Shown here piece after piece: positions 43,059 through 51,312 of a stretch of DNA of 64,000 bases; position 1 is the stretch's first letter; every line of letters begins with the position of its first letter. The translations under genes and the position numbers were made by a program. The notes below the pieces were generated by a model that searched no databases, was not told the DNA's origin, and saw only the letters and a program-made list of their open reading frames with translations. Origin of the DNA: Verrucomicrobiia bacterium (GTDB lineage: Bacteria; Verrucomicrobiota; Verrucomicrobiia; Opitutales; Cerasicoccaceae); assembly GCA_030432235.1 (NCBI GenBank), contig JAUIHT010000008.1:1-64000 (forward strand). Reading direction: 5' to 3'.

Positions 43059-43137
43059 GTCCAGTATGTGGTATTTTGGGGGCCACCTGCAAAGTTTTTT
43101 TCACAAAAACTTTGCGGAACGGGTGAAGACCATAATC

Positions 43138-44646
43138 CTACCTGCCGGATTTATCCCGATTATGGCCAGGGCCTCTATCCCGCCCGAGAATCTCGTCGTC
43201 CCAAATTCGGAGAATTTCCGAAGCGTCCACCCGCTCCTCTTGGCTTAAAGGGATGCTGAGGTCTGTGGCCAAGTCGCTTAGCAGCTTGTAGGCGGCGGAG
43301 GTCTTTCTCTGAAAGAGTCCTTCCGCTACCTCATGGAAATGTACGCTATCCTCCAAAATCTCCGCTGGAACGTACCCCTTCAGGCGTTCCGAAAAGGGAA
43401 GCGCGGTAGCAGAGTCTTTGGGCACAGGGGCTGGTTTCTTCTCAGCTTCCAGCAGCCGTATTCGCTCTAACAGTGCTTCCTCCCGCTCCTGGGCCTCATG
43501 AGCCCGTTGTTCAGCCAGGCGGATCGCTGACTCCATGGCCGCTTGGCTGGCCTCACGTTCCGCTTCGGCGGCCTTTTTATCCTTGTTTCTCTGCTCCTCA
43601 GCTTCCCGGCGTAGTTTGGCCATTTCCTCTTGGTGGACTTTTTCACTGCGGGTCTGCTCGTTGGAGTACTGGACAACGACATTCTCTAGACTCTTGAGTT
43701 GGTCTTTTAATTTCCGGTTCGCCTCCTCGAGCTTCTCTGGCATCCTGGCCCTTTTCCTGTCTACAAACTTCTGATAGGTTCCTTGAGCTTTTTCCAGTAT
43801 TGGCATCAAATCTGACTCTTTCTCAAAAATTCGCTCGCAGCAGGCGTCGAGGCTGGTGGCCAGCAGGTAGTCGATGGGAATGGCACCCTTGTTGCCACGG
43901 GTTCGCCTTCTAAGATATCCGTAGGCCTTTTTCGCCTCGCGTTTATCCACAAAGCCGCTCTCCACTTGGCGCAGAAAATTGGTCGTGGGGATACCCAAGC
44001 GTTTGAGCTTACGAAATCCCCGTCCGAGTTTTTGCCATAAGATTTCGTTGTTCTCATCGACGGTCGTAAATTCAAGGTGGAAGTGCAAATTCCCTTCGGC
44101 GGCGTGGACATCGACCATGATGGTTTCCAAGCCGGTAGCCCGCTCGAATTCATCCATCATGCGACCTGTGAGATATTTCAGATGCTTTTTGAAACGCTCG
44201 GGGTCGGTCTTATCCATTTCCATGAACGCCATGGAGTAGGGTGGGTTCACGGTTATGAGGAGCTGATGCAGAGGTCGGAACTTACCGTCATTGTTCTCCT
44301 TTTCTTCCCGCAGCGTGCCGTTCTCTCTGAGGTATCGTGACCAATACCAGCAGCGTTGTCGCTCGATTAAGTCGAGGATCCCATTACGGTCATCTGAGGA
44401 CAGTTCACGCCCGTCACGCGAAAAGCATGTTCCTCGCCCAAGCGAGGGATAGGACAAGCCCAGCGGCGACACAAAGTCGCCCGCATCGAAGGACTGCTGC
44501 AGAGCCTCCTCATGTCGTCTCACATTCGCCTTCGCATTGTCTTCTTCGTTCGCCTTGCTGCGCCCGTCGAGGTGGTCGCGCTCACGGCGCGTCTTGGGGG
44601 TGCTAGCGCCGCAACCGCGGCTCAATGGTCTTCGCTTACCGCTCAT
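43138..44646 (-). CDS. Putative HUH relaxase/mobilisation protein with coiled coil
   Basis: A 502-residue protein; ATG 44646 is chosen because it overlaps the preceding stop (ATGA), the upstream ATG at 44664 being inside the previous frame. The N-terminal half has QLLITVNPPYSMAFMEMD and METDPERF-like helices, then TIMVDVHAAEGNLHFHLEFT: the H-x-H of NLHFHLEF is the HUH signature of relaxases and rolling-circle initiators. KKAYGYLRRRTRGNKG gives candidate catalytic tyrosines. Residues about 300-420 form a long charged coiled coil. The likely role is nicking at an origin of transfer for mobilisation. An alternative is a replication initiator. The first conserved tyrosine cannot be assigned. Confidence 0.65.
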   Translation of the reverse strand: MSGKRRPLSRGCGASTPKTRRERDHLDGRSKANEEDNAKANVRRHEEALQQSFDAGDFVSPLGLSYPSLGRGTCFSRDGRELSSDDRNGILDLIERQRCWYWSRYLRENGTLREEKENNDGKFRPLHQLLITVNPPYSMAFMEMDKTDPERFKKHLKYLTGRMMDEFERATGLETIMVDVHAAEGNLHFHLEFTTVDENNEILWQKLGRGFRKLKRLGIPTTNFLRQVESGFVDKREAKKAYGYLRRRTRGNKGAIPIDYLLATSLDACCERIFEKESDLMPILEKAQGTYQKFVDRKRARMPEKLEEANRKLKDQLKSLENVVVQYSNEQTRSEKVHQEEMAKLRREAEEQRNKDKKAAEAEREASQAAMESAIRLAEQRAHEAQEREEALLERIRLLEAEKKPAPVPKDSATALPFSERLKGYVPAEILEDSVHFHEVAEGLFQRKTSAAYKLLSDLATDLSIPLSQEERVDASEILRIWDDEILGRDRGPGHNRDKSGR

Positions 44647-45050
44647 CGCACCCCCCTCTCGCATGGCTCATGGCCAGCTTGCGGCTCGCCCAAGCAGAAC
44701 GCTTGAGGCTCGACCGTGGCGGGATGGCAGCAGGGGGCCCAGTAACCTGGGCCGACCTGCCTGCCACACCGCCTACAGCCCCACCGGAACCCGGTGGGGA
44801 ATACTTCAGGACCCTGTATTCCCCAAGCATTCGCAAAAAAGGGGAATACAGCGGCCCACGAGGCAGACCCGCGTGACTCACGCGGGCTGCCCGACGGGCC
44901 TTTGTCCTGGTCGACCACTGAGGGTGCGACGGTAAGGTCGGAAGTGACCTGGGCACCTCTGACCAATTTATGGACGGTGGTAAGTATGCCGTCCTGAACA
45001 CCACCATCAACAGGAGGCGTAATTAATAACCAAGGAGCTGCATTACTCAT
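44643..45050 (-). CDS. Unrecognised ORF coupled to the HUH-like protein gene
   Basis: A 135-residue frame held by two ATGA overlaps: its ATG (45050) overlaps the stop of the 72-residue gene upstream, and its stop (44643) overlaps the start of the HUH-like gene. Sequence: MSNAAPWLLITPPVDGGVQD and later a Cys/Pro-rich end (WGCRRCGRQVGPGYWAPCCH). No family is known, and the Cys-rich half is odd in composition, so the reality of the C-terminal part is uncertain. The region is G+C-rich with inverted repeats and could also hold the element's oriT. Confidence 0.45.
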   Translation of the reverse strand: MSNAAPWLLITPPVDGGVQDGILTTVHKLVRGAQVTSDLTVAPSVVDQDKGPSGSPRESRGSASWAAVFPFFANAWGIQGPEVFPTGFRWGCRRCGRQVGPGYWAPCCHPATVEPQAFCLGEPQAGHEPCERGVR

Positions 45051-45265
45051 AGCTGCTCCTTTGCTTTTGCATTGTCGAGGCGTCTGGCTTTCTTCCACGA
45101 GGAATACGCCCGATCCACCATGGAAGGCGATAGCGCCTTCAGGTGCATTGTCTTCAATGCATCGATTAAGCCGCAAGCTGTCGGGTCATACCCTTCAGCC
45201 TTCAGCGCGTTTTCGTACAGTGAGTCGAGCAGCGTAGCCTGCCCTGGTTTGGGGACTTGGTCCAT
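45047..45265 (-). CDS. Small protein at the head of the mobilisation operon
   Basis: A 72-residue protein, MDQVPKPGQATLLDSLYENA, with a helical C-terminus (SPSMVDRAYSSWKKARRLDN). ATG 45265 has GTGGGG upstream; a TTG nine codons earlier is possible. It could be a relaxosome accessory DNA-binding protein by size and place, but there is no clear domain. Confidence 0.5.
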   Translation of the reverse strand: MDQVPKPGQATLLDSLYENALKAEGYDPTACGLIDALKTMHLKALSPSMVDRAYSSWKKARRLDNAKAKEQL

Positions 45266-45391
45266 ACTTGCCCCACTGCGAAATTGGCTCAAGACCCCCC
45301 AAGTTATTTTTTCAATTTTTTTCCGAATTGGCTTTCCTGAAAAGTGGGATGGAATGCCTTAGAAGAGTATCTTGACAACTTTCTTATTAAG

Positions 45392-45407
45392 TGACAGATT
45401 TCTGTCA
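45392..45407 (+). promoter_or_regulatory. Palindromic operator over the antitoxin start
   Basis: TGACAGATTTCTGTCA is a perfect inverted repeat (TGACAGA/TCTGTCA) that ends in the A of the antitoxin ATG (45407). The place suggests autorepression by the antitoxin complex. No Shine-Dalgarno precedes the ATG. Confidence 0.5.
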
Positions 45408-45661
45408 TGCAAACAACGCTTCGCATCAATGATACCACCTACCGCCGGGCCAAAGCAAAGTCCAGCGAGCTTGGGCTGAGCCTGACGCGCTTCTTTGAAG
45501 AAGCGGTCGAGGAGCGTCTGGCCAAGTTGGAGAAACAACCCATTCGAGGAAAGTTCTCTCTGCCCGTTAGTTCCGTTGCCGGTTCACGCCTGAGTCAGGA
45601 AGAATATACGAGACGCATCCTGGGTACCTCCGATGAGGACGATCTCACTGGTCTGAAGTAG
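45407..45661 (+). CDS. vapB: Antitoxin of a PIN toxin pair, VapB-like
   Basis: An 84-residue antitoxin. The N-terminus MQTTLRINDTTYRRAKAKSS followed by ELGLSLTRFFEEAVEERLAK is a ribbon-helix-helix DNA-binding domain; the C-terminal tail (SQEEYTRRILGTSDEDDLTG) is the probable toxin-neutralising part. The toxin gene starts 1 nt after its stop. A palindrome covers its start codon. Confidence 0.85.
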   Translation: MQTTLRINDTTYRRAKAKSSELGLSLTRFFEEAVEERLAKLEKQPIRGKFSLPVSSVAGSRLSQEEYTRRILGTSDEDDLTGLK

Positions 45662-45662
45662 C

Positions 45663-46091
45663 ATGGATCTACTGGATAACAATATTCTGATCTACGCCTT
45701 GCGTCCTGATGCGCCGCATCATGCCCGGGCCAAGCAGTGGCTGGAGGATGCAATCAACTCAGGCCAGGCGATTCGACTCTTTCCCACTGTGGAAGTGGGG
45801 TTTTTGCGTATTGCGACTCATCCTAAAATCTTTTCGCCCCCAACTCCCTTCGATGAAGCTGCGGATTTCCTTCGGGTACTGTGCTCTGCACCGAACGTGG
45901 AAAATTGCCCGTGGACAGCCTCAGCAAGGGATCGCTGGATTGAACTTTGCCAGGACATCAGCTTAAGTGGCAATGACTGCAACGACGCCATGCTGGCAGC
46001 GGTTTGTCTCGAACGAGGCCTGCGTCTGGTGACCTTCGACCAAGGCTTTGCACGCTTTCCCAGACTTCAGCTACTATGCTTAGAGGGGTAG
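45663..46091 (+). CDS. vapC: PIN-domain ribonuclease toxin, VapC-like
   Basis: A 142-residue PIN nuclease. Acidic active-site residues fit: MDLLDNNILIYAL (first Asp), FPTVEVGFLRIAT (Glu), LSGNDCNDAMLAAVCLERGL (Asp) and LVTFDQGFARFP (last Asp). PIN toxins cleave RNA, often tRNA, when released from the antitoxin. The pair probably stabilises the island. Confidence 0.87.
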   Translation: MDLLDNNILIYALRPDAPHHARAKQWLEDAINSGQAIRLFPTVEVGFLRIATHPKIFSPPTPFDEAADFLRVLCSAPNVENCPWTASARDRWIELCQDISLSGNDCNDAMLAAVCLERGLRLVTFDQGFARFPRLQLLCLEG

Positions 46092-46207
46092 GGCTGTTTT
46101 TTTGGGGGCTAATGCTGACGTTCGTCGATATTCCAAAAATGTTGATGAACATCGACACGGGCAGTATTGGTGCCATGGTTGAGCATGGAACACTTTACTT
46201 TCTATTT

Positions 46208-46446
46208 TAATCCGGGCGCAGGTGCCCGGCGAGGGGTAGAGACCAGCCTGAAGCTCCTATAAGAAAAAGAGATGGAGCAAACTGCACATCGAGATGATGG
46301 TAGATAAAACCAGGGTAGGGGGGCTACAGATAAGGGGGGCGGGCATCGTGCGATGCCCTGTCTGTGTACACAAGCTCCTCGAAAAGGAGCCTTCGGCCCC
46401 GTTTTTCCCTTCGGCGAGAAGGATGACAAGAGGGTTCTCTGAACTT
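46208..46446 (+). ncRNA. Structured leader, copy 3, before the solitary A gene
   Basis: Begins AATCCGGGC like the other two copies and keeps AGGGGTAGA, CAGCC and AAACTGCAC. Hairpins: CCGGGC...GCCCGG at the front; CTCC...GGAG where copy 1 has CTCCT/AGGAG; then GGGCATCGTGCGATGCCC and GCTCCTCGAAAAGGAGC, both perfect. The second half differs in sequence from copies 1 and 2 but is again a chain of hairpins. It ends at gene A3. Confidence 0.55.
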
Positions 46447-47175
46447 ATGAAAAATACACCCTTATCCTTTTCCACCCCTATATTATCCATGCAGCGCGAC
46501 CTGTGCTTGGGCGAAAGCCCAGGCGGCTGGTCGCTCTTTCAATCCCCTCTTGGGCGGATCTACCTTGGCTGTCATGCACCCGGCGAGGAGGAATACATAC
46601 TGCCTTTACGTGCCGACATTATTGAGACGTTTCAGAATCTATTCCACAAGCACTCTCACTGTGCTCCCGAATCTGTCGCTGAGGATGCTGAAACCACTGA
46701 CGAAACATTCGAAGACTCTGTTTATATATATGACGATGTTTCCAATGAAGATGTCGATGATATTGACGAATGGGATGGCATCGATGGTGGCGATGCCGCC
46801 AACGGAGATGTTCTTTCACTGCGCCCGGGCCGGGACCGGGTGACGGGATCCGGTGACGATATTATCGGCTACGTAACACCGTTCGGAGTGCCTTATTTTC
46901 TGCACAATGACTACTGTGTCGTCTGCGATGCGCTGCCATTTCGGATCGCGTTCGGGCTATTGAATTCTACTGAAGACGCAGACATCATTGCCGACATGGC
47001 GAATCCGATATCGCCGAAGATCCATCTTCGTCAAGGTGAGCTTCATTTAACCTTTCACCTCACTCATATCGATGGCTTCAAGCCAGAATGCGCTGATGGT
47101 GTTATACACGCCACCCCGCTACTTCTCATCGGCACCTACAAGGGCAAACGTCTTCACCTGTCGCATCAGGACTAA
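46447..47175 (+). CDS. Module protein A, solitary third copy with acidic insert
   Basis: A 242-residue homologue of the A proteins at 1456 and 51313. The start at 46447 (MKNTPLSFSTPILSMQRDL) matches their N-termini. Shared blocks: GGWSLFQSPLGRIYL, YILPLRADIIETF, IIGYVTPFGVPYFLHNDYC, VCDALPFRIAFGLL, FHLTHIDGF, GVIHATPLLL. Between the first and second block it carries an insert very rich in Asp and Glu (for example SNEDVDDIDEWDGIDGGDAA) absent from the others. No B-G genes follow, so A plus leader can stand without them. Confidence 0.82.
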   Translation: MKNTPLSFSTPILSMQRDLCLGESPGGWSLFQSPLGRIYLGCHAPGEEEYILPLRADIIETFQNLFHKHSHCAPESVAEDAETTDETFEDSVYIYDDVSNEDVDDIDEWDGIDGGDAANGDVLSLRPGRDRVTGSGDDIIGYVTPFGVPYFLHNDYCVVCDALPFRIAFGLLNSTEDADIIADMANPISPKIHLRQGELHLTFHLTHIDGFKPECADGVIHATPLLLIGTYKGKRLHLSHQD

Positions 47176-47243
47176 CTGGTCAATACCGGGCTAAACCTCA
47201 ATTGGTAAACTTAACGGCAACAAAATGGGCAAATACCTGTGAA

Positions 47244-48074
47244 TCAAAAATTCTTCAACAGGCGTTTGAGCCACAGGTGCTGATCTATCCACCCTAAACG
47301 GGCGACAAAGTTTCGGGCATCAATGAAAGGTTGGTGCAAATACACGGGATCCTTTGAATCTGGTCGCGAAATTAGGCATGTGTCTTGCCCGGATAGTGAA
47401 ACAGAAAAAATGAAAGTAGACTTTTCAGGGTCATAATCGCTCTCAGCTCCCAAAACCACAAGGTGTGGCGTGAAACTTACGGCGCCATCAAGACTATGGG
47501 ACGCCAGCCAAGCGGCCATGTCTTGGATGCGTCTGTGCGCCTCTGCTATTCGAGCCGCTTGTAACTCCCTCCAAAATGCGGCGTGCTTTTTTATGTTAAG
47601 CACACTCGCACCACAATGCGGACTACTCCAAGCTTTTTGGCCTTCTTCGGGTAAGCCAAACTCTTCAAGCATCATTTGGAGCCAACGAATGCCGCGATCA
47701 GCTTTGGGGTCCATGAGCCATGAGATAAATTCACTGCTCCATGGCCAGAGTATTTCGACAGCTTTTTGGGGCAGAGGTGGCAGCACTAGAACATTAAACT
47801 CTTCTGCCTCCTTTTCTGTTCGTATGGGCAACACCATATAGCCGAGGCAGGGTGTAATGTTTCCCGGCCTTATTGGAATCAGGTTCTCAGTGGCTCCTTC
47901 CCAGCGTATGCGCTGGCGAGCATCTTTGAGAACATGGGTAACCCGTCGGCGCAACTCACGATCACGCTCTTGAGACCATCGCTCCCTAAGCTGAAGTAGC
48001 TCATAGTCGTTAAAACCAGCGGCGTGGGCCGCCTCGAATCCACGTGTGAAATCCCAATCATGTACGCGGTCCAT
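47244..48074 (-). CDS. Hypothetical partner of the PD-(D/E)XK-like protein
   Basis: A 276-residue protein (ATG 48074, 2 nt behind the upstream stop; an in-frame ATG at 48113 would overlap that gene). The N-terminal third is helical and basic (LLQLRERWSQERDRELRRRV); further on FISWLMDPKADRGIRWLQMM and HLVVLGAESDYDPEKSTFIF. No named family is recognised. It forms a two-gene operon with the nuclease-like gene. Confidence 0.7.
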   Translation of the reverse strand: MDRVHDWDFTRGFEAAHAAGFNDYELLQLRERWSQERDRELRRRVTHVLKDARQRIRWEGATENLIPIRPGNITPCLGYMVLPIRTEKEAEEFNVLVLPPLPQKAVEILWPWSSEFISWLMDPKADRGIRWLQMMLEEFGLPEEGQKAWSSPHCGASVLNIKKHAAFWRELQAARIAEAHRRIQDMAAWLASHSLDGAVSFTPHLVVLGAESDYDPEKSTFIFSVSLSGQDTCLISRPDSKDPVYLHQPFIDARNFVARLGWIDQHLWLKRLLKNF

Positions 48075-48076
48075 GT

Positions 48077-48622
48077 TTAATTGCACTCCATGATTGCGGC
48101 GGCGATAGCGCAAAGTTGCCCGGCAGAAAAATCAAAAGTCTTAATCCTCGGGCGACTTTTTCTCGAACCTCCATAGAAATAAACCAATTTTGGATGCACA
48201 GATTTGCCTCTGTATTTGCGGCAAAGGGCATAGGTGTAAAGAGCAAGCTGTCTGACATGTTTAGTGTCTGGCTTTCTTGGACAACGACGGGGAGCCCACT
48301 TTGCCTCTATAACGGTAACGTCATTTCCCAAAATTTGAACCAGGTCGGCGAAGCCCCGCCATGAACCCCAAGTGTTCAGCTCATGATTTCGCTTCCAAGA
48401 GTAGGCAGTGAGTCTGACCTGCTTGGTAAACTTCTCAACCATACCCTTAAGCCCGGGGTCGGTTATACCCTTCACCAAATAATCATCAAGAGCTTCTCCG
48501 CCTGAAACTCCAGTCGATGGGCGAAATGTGTGACCACGACGGAAGCATAAATCCGATTCAGAGAATTTCAGACGATACAAATGGAGTTCTGATTCAAAGG
48601 CGAGTTTCTTGGCTGCTTTCAT
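48077..48622 (-). CDS. PD-(D/E)XK nuclease-like protein
   Basis: A 181-residue protein. The ATG at 48622 is preferred; longer frames start inside the operator palindrome. The core is WRGFADLVQILGNDVTVIEA followed by KWAPRR: an Asp then E-x-K on a strand, then KHVRQLALYTYALCRKY, the helix with Q-x3-Y seen in RecB/Cas4-type PD-(D/E)XK nucleases. It has no iron-sulfur cysteines, so it is not Cas4. With its partner and the divergent regulator it looks like a small defence or DNA-processing cassette. Confidence 0.7.
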   Translation of the reverse strand: MKAAKKLAFESELHLYRLKFSESDLCFRRGHTFRPSTGVSGGEALDDYLVKGITDPGLKGMVEKFTKQVRLTAYSWKRNHELNTWGSWRGFADLVQILGNDVTVIEAKWAPRRCPRKPDTKHVRQLALYTYALCRKYRGKSVHPKLVYFYGGSRKSRPRIKTFDFSAGQLCAIAAAIMECN

Positions 48623-48636
48623 AGCGCGCATAAAAT

Positions 48637-48682
48637 GTTGCGCGATACGCAACGTCAACTAAAAAGTTGCGTACCGGACAAC
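48637..48682. promoter_or_regulatory. Twin palindromic operators between nuclease and XRE genes
   Basis: GTTGCGCGATACGCAAC (48637-48653) and GTTGCGTACCGGACAAC (48666-48682) share GTTGCG-N7-CAAC and lie 29 bp apart in the divergent promoter region. They are probable binding sites for the XRE protein at 48702. Confidence 0.6.
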
Positions 48683-48701
48683 ATTAGTTTTTTAGTACTC
48701 C

Positions 48702-49010
48702 ATGGCTGAGAAAAAATCGAAGCGTGAGATAAGTGCTTTCGGCAGGGCTCTGGAAGCCATCCGCCGTGAGCAAAAACTTACGCAGGAAAAATTTGTCGAT
48801 AATTTAAGCCTTAATCGCTCCAGCTACATCTCGATGCTCTACCAAAGACACTCACCCGGGCCGACCCTGATGAAAAGGATTCTCACGGATGAGGCCGTCA
48901 GTCTTGAACAACGCGCCGGCCTTCTGTCGCTTTACTTTGAGCACCAACTTGATGTCCAGCTGGAAGCCAAAGATTTCGAGGTCGCAGTAAAATTGAAAAA
49001 CAAAAGCTAA
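48702..49010 (+). CDS. XRE-family regulator divergent from the nuclease pair
   Basis: A 102-residue helix-turn-helix protein: FGRALEAIRREQKLTQEKFV, LSLNRSSYISMLYQRHSPG, LMKRILTDEAVSLEQRAGLL, and a C-terminal strand part (LDVQLEAKDFEVAVKLKNK). It faces the nuclease operon across twin palindromes and probably represses both promoters. Confidence 0.82.
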   Translation: MAEKKSKREISAFGRALEAIRREQKLTQEKFVDNLSLNRSSYISMLYQRHSPGPTLMKRILTDEAVSLEQRAGLLSLYFEHQLDVQLEAKDFEVAVKLKNKS

Positions 49011-49015
49011 AGGCA

Positions 49016-50461
49016 CTACGCCTTACGGCTTCTGAGTAAAAGACAATAACTCAAACCGAGCACGGAAATCATAAGTGCCGCCGTTTGAGGCTCAGGCACG
49101 GTTGATGTCAAAATCGTGTAGTCTCCCAATCCTTCATAACCGCTAAAATCAAAGGCTTCCTGGTCGGTCGCAAAATAGCCGTAAGAGAAGTACTTGCTGC
49201 CATAGGCGTTCATCCATGCCTCGGCTTCCATATCCCAAACTTGAATTTTGCCATCAACTAAGAGCGTGGCCAATTCCGTGAGGTTGTTGCCTTGCCAGGC
49301 AAAATATCCTTCGTTCAACCGCAGAAAATTATCCGTTGCACCTGCTTGCGAGGAGATAACAAGATCACCATTCAACGTCACCAGCGCTCCGTCCTCAATG
49401 GTCAAGTTGCCGTTATCTGCCTCATAACCGATCGTCAAAGCACTTGAAGATAGCCCGCCGATGTCCCAAGTTGAGTCATTACCTGTAAGCAAGACCGCCG
49501 CAGAGGCCCCATCGAAGAGTCCAATAGTACTACTGGTGCTGGAAACTGAGCCGCCTGCTTCTACCTGCAATGCGCCCGTCCCATAGCGGCCAACGACAAG
49601 TCCTGCAGTATCACTCCACTCAGACCCGGAGCCCGTAACAACAACAGTGCCATGGGAGCCACTTTCGCTCCCAATCGTGCTCCGACCAGTTACAGACCCG
49701 CCCGATTCTATTCTCAGTTCTCCGGTTCCTGAGCTGCCGACATACAACTCGTTCCCCGTGCTCCAGCTCGAGCCTTCACCGCTGACCGTAACCATACCAC
49801 TTGCTTGGGGAGAGCTTGTTCCAATACGGCTGCTTCCACTGTTGATGACGGTCCCGCCGTTCTCTACTCGCAGCACGCCTGTTGCCATACTGCCCCCGCC
49901 AATTCGCAATTCATCATAGGAAAACTCACCCACTGTTAGAGTTGATCCCATACCTGAAACGGTCACGCTGCCATCTGAACCAGACCCGGATGCGATAGTC
50001 GCGCTTGAGCCGCTGGAGACACTGCCTCCAGCTTCAATACTCAGCGCGCCGTGACCGGATGATCCGAAATAGTACCCGACATATAAAGAGTTGCTGGTCG
50101 ACCAGGCGGAGCCGTTGCCCGTTACAACCGCACTCCCGGAGCCAGCGTAGCCAATGAAACTGCTTCCACCATCCACATCCAAAACGGAGGCGTTGCGAAC
50201 GAGCAACTGATTCCAGGAACTGTTTTTACCGACATAAACTGGCTCAAAGAAATCCCGGTCGAATTTGCCGGAGAAACCGAGTATGTATTCTGCCGGATTT
50301 AGCTCAGTGCCCCCAGCGCTCATATTGGCTGGAATATCCCCGTCCGTGGCGATAATATCGGCGCATACTTCTGGCGTTAGGGTTCTTAGCACGCACAAGA
50401 ATAGCACTTTTGCGGCAGTGGGATGCATATATATTTTTTCACTCATGACAGTCATTAGCAT
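49016..50461 (-). CDS. PEP-CTERM beta-solenoid repeat protein
   Basis: A 481-residue exported protein. After a hydrophobic leader the chain is Gly/Ser/Thr-rich with about seven repeats of the type GSGSxWSxxxxLxVGxxGxGxL followed by xIExGGSVxS, as found in autotransporter-associated beta-solenoids. It ends VPEPQTAALMISVLGLSYCL followed by LLRSRKA: PEP motif, membrane helix, basic tail, the PEP-CTERM sorting signal. It is probably a surface or matrix protein. Start codons 5 or more residues later are possible. Its link to the neighbouring island genes is unclear. Confidence 0.85.
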   Translation of the reverse strand: MLMTVMSEKIYMHPTAAKVLFLCVLRTLTPEVCADIIATDGDIPANMSAGGTELNPAEYILGFSGKFDRDFFEPVYVGKNSSWNQLLVRNASVLDVDGGSSFIGYAGSGSAVVTGNGSAWSTSNSLYVGYYFGSSGHGALSIEAGGSVSSGSSATIASGSGSDGSVTVSGMGSTLTVGEFSYDELRIGGGSMATGVLRVENGGTVINSGSSRIGTSSPQASGMVTVSGEGSSWSTGNELYVGSSGTGELRIESGGSVTGRSTIGSESGSHGTVVVTGSGSEWSDTAGLVVGRYGTGALQVEAGGSVSSTSSTIGLFDGASAAVLLTGNDSTWDIGGLSSSALTIGYEADNGNLTIEDGALVTLNGDLVISSQAGATDNFLRLNEGYFAWQGNNLTELATLLVDGKIQVWDMEAEAWMNAYGSKYFSYGYFATDQEAFDFSGYEGLGDYTILTSTVPEPQTAALMISVLGLSYCLLLRSRKA

Positions 50462-50509
50462 TAGGAGACTATGCTTTATCTAATTCTTGTAAAGACGTAA
50501 ACACTCTAA

Positions 50510-50851
50510 ATGATGCGGTGTTTAAAGGGCTATCTTATGAGGTATATTTCATGGGTGCCTAGCTCCTATGAAGTCCTCATTACTAATCTTCGTAATTTGC
50601 GTGAAACCAACGATTTAACGCAGGAGAAGGTTGCGGAGCGATCCGGTCTTGACTACAAGCATTATCAAGGGATTGAGGCAGGTCGACGACCTGAGCTACG
50701 CCTATCCACAGTGGATAAGCTGGCCAAAGCCTACGAATTACAAGCCTGGCAACTGCTGCAGCCAAAGCGAGGCAGCTCAAAAGCACCTGAAAAGCGTGTT
50801 GGTAGACCGCCTAAAAAGCCTGCCTCAAACAAGCGCCCGCAGGCGGGCTAG
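50510..50851 (+). CDS. XRE-family regulator with AT-hook-like tail (module R)
   Basis: A 113-residue protein (a later ATG at 50537 is possible). HTH: LRNLRETNDLTQEKVAERSG, DYKHYQGIEAGRRPELRLST, AKAYELQAWQLLQ. The basic tail KRVGRPPKKPASNKRPQAG has the R-G-R-P core of AT-hooks. A decayed copy of the same tail sits at 929-984 in module L. It immediately precedes the structured leader of module R. Confidence 0.82.
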   Translation: MMRCLKGYLMRYISWVPSSYEVLITNLRNLRETNDLTQEKVAERSGLDYKHYQGIEAGRRPELRLSTVDKLAKAYELQAWQLLQPKRGSSKAPEKRVGRPPKKPASNKRPQAG

Positions 50852-51312
50852 ATCCGGCTGCGGGTCGCACCCGGCGAGGGGTAGATATCAGCCTGATGCT
50901 CTTAAATAAACAAGAGACAGGAATAACTGCGCTCGAGATTAAGTTAGAAGCCGCAAAAGGGGGTGGCGTAGAGTTTGTGAACAGGGATCTGTCTCAGCCT
51001 TTACGCTCTAACGCCTCCAGGCTGCGGAGCTTCTCCTGTACGCGCTGACGGTAGCGCCGTTGACGCTCGGCGCTCTTTTGATAACTCAAGGGAAATCAAA
51101 CGGGGGGAATTGATTCTTTAGGTGCTCCGAACTGGCTAGGGAAGCGTGACGCCCCCCGTTTCAGGGGAGCCTGCTTCCTGAGGGCAAATGAGAAATACGG
51201 TCACTCCATTCCCATCTAGGGGGACTGCGGTTTCCTCCGTCCGGGCTGGCAAACGCGGCGGCTACTTCGTTCACGCCCAGCCGCTCTCTAAAGCTAATGA
51301 GTTCTGCGAACT
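50850..51312 (+). ncRNA. Structured leader of module R, copy 2 of 3 (candidate ncRNA)
   Basis: Aligns with 991-1455 throughout. Conserved words include AGGGGTAGA, AACTGC, TTTTGATAACTCAAGGGAAA, GGTGCTCCGAACT and GGGGGACTGCGG. Stems with changed but still paired bases relative to copy 1: GCTCTT/AAGAG, CCCC/GGGG, and GCGGCGGC/GCCGC before gene A. No open frame is shared between copies. Seen directly; the RNA interpretation is inference. Confidence 0.6.

Noticed and set aside
44537-44935. Plus-strand Arg/Pro-rich frames opposite the mobilisation operon
   Set aside because: Composition typical of shadow frames in G+C-rich DNA; the minus-strand chain of ATGA overlaps is more convincing.
48077-48622. 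Cas4 identity for the PD-(D/E)XK-like protein
   Set aside because: No cysteine cluster, and no cas genes or CRISPR array in the window.
49016-50461. Repeats in the PEP-CTERM gene as a CRISPR or tandem DNA array
   Set aside because: The repeats are protein-level beta-solenoid repeats of uneven length without constant spacers.
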